Below, piece after piece: positions 56,731-64,000 of a stretch of 64,000 nucleotides of DNA. Source of the DNA: Episyrphus balteatus (lineage: Eukaryota > Arthropoda > Insecta > Diptera > Syrphidae); contig NC_079137.1 in assembly GCF_945859705.1 (NCBI RefSeq), positions 65,409,803-65,473,802 of the forward strand. The letters are read 5' to 3'. The notes under the pieces are model-generated. The model worked only from the letters and a program-made list of their open reading frames with translations, was not told the origin of the DNA and did no database searches. Positions within the stretch are counted from its first letter, which is position 1. Each line of letters begins with the position of its first letter. The translations under genes and the position numbers were made by a program.

Positions 56731-57165
56731 ATTATAATATAACCCGGTAGTATTATAACTCAGTAACAATATAAATCGGTAATAATATAACGTTAAACCT
56801 AATATAAATTGGTAATCATATATGTAACTCTATAATATAAATTGGTAATAATATAACTTGATAATTATTTAACTCAGTAATAATATAACTCAGTTTTAAT
56901 ATAACTCGATAATAGTATATTTGGGTATAAATGTAACTCGGTAAACATAACTTAGTAATAACATACATTAGTAGTAATATAACCAGGTAATAATATAACT
57001 TGATATAAAATTCGGTAATAAAATTCCTCGGTAGTAATATAACTTGGTAATAATATATTACGGTAATAATATAACTTTGTTATCAAACAACTCTGTAATA
57101 AAATAACTTAATACAAAATTAACTCGCGTTATAATGTAACTCGGTAATAACTATAATATAATGGT
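56731..57165. repeat. Degenerate ~18-bp tandem array, unit TAATATAACTCGGTAATAA
   Basis: About two dozen imperfect units (AACTCGGTAATAATATAA, AACTCAGTAATAATATAA, AACTTGGTAATAATATAT and so on) in 430 bp. Decayed and non-coding. Confidence 0.85.
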
Positions 57166-59671
57166 TAAAAATATGTAATTTGTAACTATGAGTAAATAAT
57201 CATCCCAGAGTTTGATTTTAAAATTTTGTATGATTAATTTTAGCAGCGATTTGGAAGGATCAGCAGTGTATAAAGGCACTATTTGAAGTAGGCCTGCTTC
57301 GGGATGTGCTCTATACTGTGTAACAAACAACAATACCATCTTTAATGAAATCTTGATTTCAAAAAAGTAAATAGAATAAAGCTGCATGTATTCCCGGTCT
57401 TCATTGAACCAGTTAAAAAAAGTAATTTTCAAAATATTTCCTTATGTAAACGGAATTTCTCATTTTCACATGGAAAAGTTATAAAATAACTTATTTTGCA
57501 TTATACTGGATTGGTTTTTAGTAACCAGGCAACAACATTCGAACCAGATAGAAAAAAAACCTCTTATTAAAAGCGTCACAATAACGATTTGAAAAAACGT
57601 TTTCGAAGCGTTTAACACAAACCGTTTTTTACTGTCGAATTTTAACTAACATAATCACTTTTCAATTGACTTTTAAAAATTCAGGTTTTTGTTACCACGA
57701 CAAAGTGAAAGTAAGACTTTGGGTTAACTGACCATTTATGTAACTGGAACTGTGTTCCAGTTTCTTAAATTTTCAGGGGAAATAAAAAACTTGAATAATA
57801 ATTCAGTTTAAGAACCATTTCTAAACCAAAAATTGTTTCTGTTGATATGTATTTGTTTTTGAAATACTGAATTCTATTATGTATAGTATTATTAGTTACT
57901 ATGATGGAGGTCTCCAGTTGACATAAATCTTCAGTTTTTTTTTTAGTGCCAAAGGTTCCATTATTATTATCTTATCCCTAAAATAATCTTTATTAACACT
58001 AAAGGACTACAGCTTGAGTTTGCATTAAATCTTTTTCAATAAACATTATACAAGTTCTCTGTGTCTCGCCTATGACTTTCAAGAAAAAAATGTATTTCTA
58101 TTTAGACCTTCTAGCAGTATGTGAACACTGTACATAAATATAAATTCAATCCACCCCAAACACTTAACCGCACTATATTTTCCTAAAATTACCAATTGAT
58201 TTACCTTCATAAATCGCTTCCACAAGCCCGCCCATCTTTATCCCCCCATCCCCATCATCATCGTCATTGAGAACAATCGCCTTTTGTATACTATAGTTTT
58301 GGGTGTCTTGTGTGTGTTTTGAAACTTCTCCATCACTCGATTTTCTATGTCAAAAGATACTGTGAAAACCCCCCCCCCAAAAAAAACCCATAGAACGTAT
58401 GTTTATTACTTCCTCTATTCTTATGATGTGGAAGAAGAAGAAAAATCACATAAACTTGTGCTCTATGGAGGAGAATCTTTTGGTTATTGTCCGAAAAGTA
58501 ATTTGCAATAGACCGTAGAAAGTTAACGCCCCATACTTTGGATCATCATCTGCAAACACATTTTCCGAAATTTCACTTCCACACTCATTCCTCTTTCCAT
58601 TCTATTCTTTTTGCCTTTGCAGATGCATATGGCTTGTCAGAGTTTTTAAGTTCCACAGGGATTGGGGATATCCGTTAAAAATCCATTTGCAGATAACAAA
58701 CCATGGACCCTTGGGGTAAGAGAGAGGTCTATACGGTCTACCTAAGGGTGTTGCTCCATCACCACCATCCACCACCGCCCAAAGCTGTTTGCTAGAATAT
58801 ATATGGAAAAACCCCAAAGCATCATCAGAGGGTGGCATATAAGGGTGGCCATTTGCGACACGTGCTCTTTACTCACTTTTTTGTTTCTTTGAAGAGGAAG
58901 AATATACCACAACATCCAGCCAGGAAGGGATCTAAAACACCAGTTTTATACTTTTTTGTTGTCACCTTGAATGAATATCCTTGTCCATTAGCCAAGACTT
59001 GAAGCAATTGCCAGGTTAGAAAACTTTTTTTACCACCAATGGTTTATCTCAATTTATAACCAACCTCTTTTTCAATGATCAAGAAGAAGTATGAGCTGCA
59101 GTTTGCTCGGAATGATTCCATTTAGATAGACTTTTACTGCAAGGTATAGGGTTTTTGTGGGTGGTATTCCCTTTCGTGGTATTCCAATTTCAAAAAAGGA
59201 GGCTATAGCTTGTAATGGTATTCATTACTTAATAATGAGACAATGGGTAGTAAGGTCGAAGGCCGATGGCAATCTTTCAAATGGAATCAAAAAGGGGGTG
59301 AGAAACATAAGAAATTACCCCACAAAAAGAAAAAGGGGTTGACATTGCTATACTTGTACATTCTTGTATATTTATTGACTGCATTTCCCAGTTAAATAGA
59401 AATGTAATAAAATTTTCCATGATACAAGAGGGGGCTCTGTGACAGCTTGGCCCATGGTGGTTGATTCTATATTTTTAATGAAGTAATAATTGCTCGCACA
59501 TCTGGACAAAATAACTAGAATTAATTATTATGGGTAGATTTGGTATCAGTGTGAGAGGTTGATACCCAGGAGCGTCACTTACAAATTTAGTGCCTATTTT
59601 TTCAGGACATTCTTGGAGATTTAGATCTAATGTAAAAGAAGGAAATCAAATTACGACTATTTTCAATTTTT
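57166..59671. other. Non-coding stretch
   Basis: A C run at about 58370-58378, CATCATCATCGTCATTG near 58253, and a less AT-rich block at 58500-59300 with CACCACCATCCACCACCGCCC (58760). A 78-codon minus frame at 58602-58838 is unsupported. No gene recognised. Confidence 0.5.
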
Positions 59672-59707
59672 ACCGACTTCCAAAAAGGAGGAGGTATTCA
59701 ATTCGTC

Positions 59708-59740
<33 letters not shown>

Positions 59741-59892
59741 GTTTGTTACCGCATAACTTTGGACTGAGTGAACCAATTTTGATAAATCTTTTTGTATTGG
59801 AAAGCTGGTGGCTGCTGTAGATTTCATCTACATTTAGCCATAGGAACTATTTTAAAAATCATAAAACCCAGTTTTGAGCCATGGAAGTCGGT
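59672..59892 (+). mobile_element. MITE with ACCGACTTCCA ends, copy 2
   Basis: 221 bp from ACCGACTTCCA (59672) to TGGAAGTCGGT (59882-59892). A pure T run of about 28 lies at 59712-59740. It is homologous to 37514-37724 in inverted orientation. Non-coding. Confidence 0.85.
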
Positions 59893-60798
59893 TCTGTTTT
59901 TTTGCTAAAAATGATTATATTTTTTTGTAATGAACGAAAATAAACAATGTGTACACGAAACAAAAGAGCTGATGCACGAACTTGATTATTCATACAAAAC
60001 ACATATTTACGGCCATTTAATAGCAAAAATTCACAAAACTTAGTACACAGAAGGATATTAGTATAAAGAATATGGAAAATCTGGCAAATTTTATTTTTTT
60101 GTCAGAATGGTGGATCCAAAATGGCGGGGAGAATAAGCTTTTAAATAGAATTTTTTGTCTTGAAAACAGTGTATTAGTTTGAAATTTAGCTAAATATATA
60201 TCGAAAAGGTGTTTGATCTTGAATTTAGGTAAGGTAGGTACATGTATTCATAATCAATTAAAAGATTTTTAAAATATTAAAAACAAAGTCCAAAAAGTGC
60301 TAAATTAATAAAATATACCTACTTTTAAACTTTCTGTGATGATTTCTTTTGGATAATTTTCAAATAGCTAGAAACAATTTTTTAATTCTTTCAATTTATT
60401 TACTTAACAAAAATTAATATTTTAGCGTTATATTGTTGTCAACTGTATTAAAGTAAGAATTAAAAAAAAAAAAATTGAAATAATAAAAAGCACAAACTCA
60501 ACCAAAAAATAAGACTGAGTACTAGTACAATATGGAAATTTTGATGGCGTCATCTACACAGATGAAAAAAAAATACTTCCTGATAATACCCAACATAAGA
60601 AATTTAATTTTCTACATACAAAAAAAAATGTTATTAAAAAATAAATAGAAATTGTCATACAAATTTGCTACATTGGAACCCGTAAAACAAGTTATTTCAA
60701 AACCGGTTTCACTTCCGAAATTAAATTGGTTACTTTGGAACCAGTGAAACTAGTTTTTTTCAATATTTAATTCAAAACCAAAATTAAATAATATAATA
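59893..60798. other. AT-rich non-coding stretch
   Basis: It contains the best copy of the short dispersed sequence (GAAACAAAAGAGCTGATGCA, 59957-60003). Otherwise nothing is recognised. Confidence 0.5.
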
Positions 60799-60800
60799 TA

Positions 60801-61745
60801 GGGTAAGGTGGTATAAGAGTGCGCATTTTAGACAAAACACCAAATAAAACAATAACAAAAAGATTTTAACTACTTTTTTTATATATAGTTTTTTGTTTAT
60901 AATCAAAGCAACCAAAAAAACTTAAAACTGGTAACAAAAATGTATTAATTCAAAAGTTATAAACAAAATTCCACGTTAGGTCATTTGCGCACTCTTATAC
61001 ATCCTATTGTGTAAGAGTGCGCGGCTTAGTTTGTAAGAGTGCGCAGCTGCGTACAGGTGTAAGTTCGCACAAAAGTTGCAAATAAAACTGCCTATCTTTA
61101 AATAAACAGAGTATTTTTCAATCCATCACTCCTTGCATGAGGAACAATCAATTTAGTCTTCGATTAATGGTTCCGAGAAAATTTCAATATTTCCTAGTTA
61201 CTTTCATTCGCTTGTTTTTTGTAAAACTTGTATTTGGTTTCTTTTTGGTTGGAATTGCTTTTTCTAGCTGCTGTTTGCTGGTATATGGACAAATGCCAGT
61301 TATTTTGAAGCCTTGGATAGCATTTACTGCTCTTTTAACCCGCGCACTCTTATACATCATCATGGTGCGCACTCTTACACGTCCAGACATGTAATCGAAG
61401 AATATATATGTATTTCACAATGCACTTTATGACCAATCTTACGTGTTCCTCAAATGTTTCTTTTTGTTGACTTTTCAATGTCCCATACTTTGTTTATTGT
61501 TATTTTTTGTTGTTAAGCGGAAAATTTAGTTTGTTTGGCAAGAAAAATTGGAAAAAAAAGTGCTAAAAAACATAAACTTAACTAGCACCTCTGTTTACAA
61601 ACACATTTGCATGAAATTTTGACAGCAGATCAAACTCACTTAGATCTTTCCAAAATAAGTGCATTCAGTCTTATATTCCCTTTCAAACCGTAGAAAATCG
61701 CTTTGCGCACTCTTATCAACCGCGCACTCTTATACCATCCTACCC
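60801..61745. mobile_element. pogo-type TIR element E3 (945 bp)
   Basis: Between TA dinucleotides (60799-60800 and 61746-61747). The left end GGGTAAGGTGGTATAAGAG and the complement of the right end GGGTAGGATGGTATAAGAG are matched with two differences over about 24 bp. The motif TAAGAGTGCGC or its complement occurs eight times: 60814, 60987, 61012, 61034, 61342, 61367, 61705, 61722. It carries an open remnant of a transposase C-terminus on the minus strand. Confidence 0.88.
61184..61390 (-). pseudogene. C-terminal remnant of a pogo/Tigger-type transposase
   Basis: 68 codons containing VNAIQGFKITGICPYTSKQ followed by a Lys-rich tail. The phrase GFK.TGI.P resembles the segment downstream of the catalytic domain in pogo/Tigger and related transposases (AF..TGI.PFN). 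The N-terminal and catalytic parts are absent, and the upstream codons are formed by two copies of the TAAGAGTGCGC motif. It supports the same class as E1, independently. Confidence 0.5.
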
Positions 61746-61747
61746 TA

Positions 61748-62420
61748 CATACCTAAGCTTTATTTAACCAGTTTTACATTTTTAATAAAATTGGTAGTTT
61801 CTTTTTAACCTATGAAATAAGTCATTTTGAATCTGATGGCTCATATTGGTAATATATTAACCTGAAAATTGAAAGAAGTTAATTTTAGGTAAAAAATATG
61901 CCTCATTCAAAACACAAAAGAATTATATTAAAGCCAATTTTAAACGCAGATTTTTTAGATACCGAGCAAAATGGGTACAAAATTACAAGAAACAAACTTA
62001 AATGGGTTGATTTTAGCTTTGTTTAAACCTAAAAATTACTCCCAGTTACAAAATAACCAACTTCTACCTAGTTTATTTTAAAAATATTACATCTGTAATT
62101 TGGCTACCAAGACTACAAATTGAAGCCTGGAAAGCTTAAAAGACTGAATATTTAGTTTATCTTTGAACTAAAATTATACTTTTTAAATAGATTTTAACAG
62201 TCTAAATTTGAACTCTAAGCCAAACAAGAACTATGACGTCACTATTTTAAAATTTAAAATCTTCGAAACTTTACGACAAAAATTATTTTCTGCTTCATTT
62301 TTGAATGCTGGAACAGTTCAAAAGAATTTTGCGAGAGCATACTTCTTCGTGACATTTTTGAGGGATTTTGGAGTTAAAACCATCTCAATTTTTCAAGATT
62401 AAAGTGACAAAACAAGGGTT
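61748..62420. other. AT-rich non-coding stretch
   Basis: No gene or repeat recognised between E3 and the Mutator-like element. Confidence 0.5.
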
Positions 62421-62429
62421 ATTAAAAAC

Positions 62430-63179
62430 GGGATCGGGTCAAAATTCTGGCTTCAAAATTCTGCTTTTTCAGCGAAAATTCTGTTTTTCAAAATTCTGCT
62501 TTTCTTCTATTCTGTTTTTCAAAATTCTGCTTTTTAAAATTCTGCTTTTCAAAATTCTGCCAGCATTATATTTGAACAAAAAAATTCTGCTAATTCTGTT
62601 TTTTTTTTATATAGCATATGCGCTGGCTAAAGAAAAATACACCTCATTAATGTAATTCAACATTGGTACTTTCCTAAATTTTTTTATTTAAGTGTCGCAA
62701 ATATTTTTTGAAATGCATATACTGACTTTGTTTCAAATAAAATATGTATATTCCTTTTCTTATTCAAATTTTTGAAAATTCATCTTTATTTGATAAATTA
62801 ATAAATTTTTAGTTATATTCGGAAATGTTTAATATTAAAAACCTTTTCTTAATATTTTCAAATTTATTCATTTATAAAACAAAAATTAATTCGCATTTAA
62901 AAAATGACAAATTATGGAGGTAAGTAATCAAATAAGCAGATAATTTTTCAAAAAGATGATTTTACAGAATTCTGCAAAAAATTAAAAAAGGGTTTGGAAA
63001 ATGTTAAAAAGCGCGCGCTTTTTAACATTTTCCAAACCCTTTTTTAATTTTTTGCAGAATTTTGAAAAGCAGGATTATGAAAAGCAGAATTTTGAAAAAC
63101 AGAATTTTGAAAAACAGAATTTTGAAAGCAGAATTTTGACAAAAGAATTTTGACCCCGGCAGAATTTTGACCCCAACCC
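62430..63179. mobile_element. Mutator-like non-autonomous element, copy B
   Basis: 750 bp, flanked by the 9-bp direct repeat ATTAAAAAC (62421-62429 and 63180-63188). The ends are GGGatcGGGTCAAAATTCTG and the complement GGGttgGGGTCAAAATTCTG. Each end continues as a minisatellite of the unit TTCAAAATTCTGCTTT: about eight units on the left (62447-62595), inverted on the right (63050-63170). The 9-bp duplication, G-starting ends and long inverted repeats fit Mutator-like elements. Non-coding. Copy A is at 40575-42200. Confidence 0.82.
62968..63061. repeat. Perfect 94-bp palindrome
   Basis: Arms 62968-63014 and 63015-63061 are exact complements, 47 nt each with no spacer, centred on GCGCGCGC (63011-63018). 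It contains AAAAAAGGGTTTGGAAAATG. The equivalent in copy A (about 42085-42145) is a decayed, imperfect version. Confidence 0.93.
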
Positions 63180-63188
63180 ATTAAAAAC

Positions 63189-64000
63189 ATTTGAATTCCT
63201 ATTAAAACCTTCCCCCATCACTCTATAAAAAAATAATTTCAACAACATCAAATAAAATACCTATTTAAGATTATTATCCACTTGAATCAAGTACATTCTT
63301 ATACCCGTAAACATAAAATGGCCATGGCCACCCTCTTTTGACATTACACATCATTGATTTATACCAGTTAAAATCCTCAAGTATCTCAGATTGACTTATA
63401 TACGTTCGGTTAGGTGTATCAAAAGCAACATCTGTCGTTTAAAGAATTCACTCTCACTCAAGGATTTTCATCACAATAACACTCTCTCTCATAGTCTCAT
63501 TCTCATCCAAACCAATGTCGCACAGATGGCAAAAGTCTATCCATGCTGGTCCGTTAGATATCCCAAGCTGTCATCCAAAACCCTGAGTATAAGTCACACA
63601 AAAACCCAAAAGAGACTCGAAGAACTCCATCAAAGTAATTTTACGGTAATTAAAAAAAAAAAAAAATAAGAAAAATCCTTAGTCATGCAATGGGGTATCG
63701 GTATGTTGTCGTCGTTGGTAAACAGAGAGTTCATCAATACTCAGGCCAAGTTAAATGAAGGCCCCCTCTCTGTCAACTAATTCCTTCCGCATGGATGGAT
63801 TCCAGTTAGTTTGGTCAACGAACACTGTGTGCTTGCTTTTGACAAAGGCCAATTGGCCAGAGAATTGGAAGCGTTTTACAGTCGCACACATAAATACACA
63901 CCTTTCCTCTCTCTACCTCCAACATAAAGCACACTCTGATGAAGAACTCTGAAGACCAGAAGCGTATTATATCGAGTTTGTGTTAAAGTTTTGAATTACG
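63189..64000. other. Non-coding stretch at the window end
   Basis: Higher-complexity DNA with CT-rich words (ACTCTCTCTCATAGTCTC) and no supported gene. Frames at 63391 and 63755 are short and unrecognised. Confidence 0.5.

Noticed and set aside
58602..58838. 78-codon minus-strand frame
   Set aside because: Slightly less AT-rich than the surroundings but with no motif, splice sites or composition strong enough to support a gene.
1..64000. tRNA, rRNA, CRISPR or bacterial-type features
   Set aside because: No GGTTCRANNCC-type T-arm with a foldable cloverleaf, no rRNA-like sequence and no regular direct repeats with unique spacers were seen; the tandem arrays have no constant repeat/spacer pattern.

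Overview
The window is animal nuclear DNA and reads as an insect genome, probably a fly. It is strongly AT-rich, full of homopolymer runs and CAT/GAT, CAG and CT microsatellites, and dominated by transposable elements of kinds typical of arthropods: a two-ORF non-LTR retrotransposon with a PHD-like ORF1, a BEL/Pao LTR retrotransposon, a TTAA-flanked piggyBac-type MITE and TA-flanked pogo-type elements. No operons, ribosome binding sites, tRNA, rRNA or CRISPR were seen. The taxon is inferred from this texture alone and is not proven.

Layout. 1-3040: AT-rich non-coding DNA. About 3050-8775: apparently intact non-LTR retrotransposon (plus strand). 8766-10124: array of the perfect palindrome CAACATGTTG. 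10125-15170: non-coding. 15172-16582: degenerate ~30-bp tandem array built around GGTAAGTATCAC. 18234-27707: complete BEL/Pao element (minus strand) with near-identical 423/424-bp LTRs, 5-bp target duplication, one open Gag-Pol frame, and a 3.2-kb leader that carries thirteen 142-bp tandem units. 28.4-30.6 kb: patchwork of old repeats, a 33-bp-arm hairpin and a piggyBac-type MITE. 34.4-36 kb: two TIR elements. 37.3-38.3 and 45.1-45.9 kb: two copies of one repeat family, one interrupted by a 211-bp MITE whose second copy is at 59.7 kb. 40.6-42.2 and 62.4-63.2 kb: two copies of a Mutator-like non-autonomous element with minisatellite ends; another element of the same design lies at 47.0-47.4 kb. 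41.0-41.9, 47.9-48.8 and 60.8-61.7 kb: three TA-flanked elements of 948, 947 and 945 bp. 54.8-60 kb and the edges: higher-complexity non-coding DNA, one weak candidate host exon at 55.3 kb.

How parts relate. The only convincing protein genes are those of the two retrotransposons. The rest is a nested record of transposition: a pogo-type element sits inside a Mutator-like one at 41 kb, a MITE sits inside a repeat at 37.5 kb, and a pogo-type and a Mutator-like element may sit inside a larger decayed TIR element at 46.9-49.7 kb. In several cases the paralogous copy elsewhere in the window serves as the empty site.

Most interesting signal: the three ~946-bp pogo-type elements. Each repeats its own ~11-bp motif, copied from its own termini, at nearly the same internal positions and orientations, although the motif differs completely between elements (TAAGAGTGCGC, GTACGAA, GTAAAATGG). 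Next are the structured tandem repeats of the BEL leader, an ORF2 that lacks any usable ATG and follows a CTT-TAA-C shift-prone stop, the CAACATGTTG array, the splice-donor-like array, and a perfect 94-bp palindrome at 63.0 kb.
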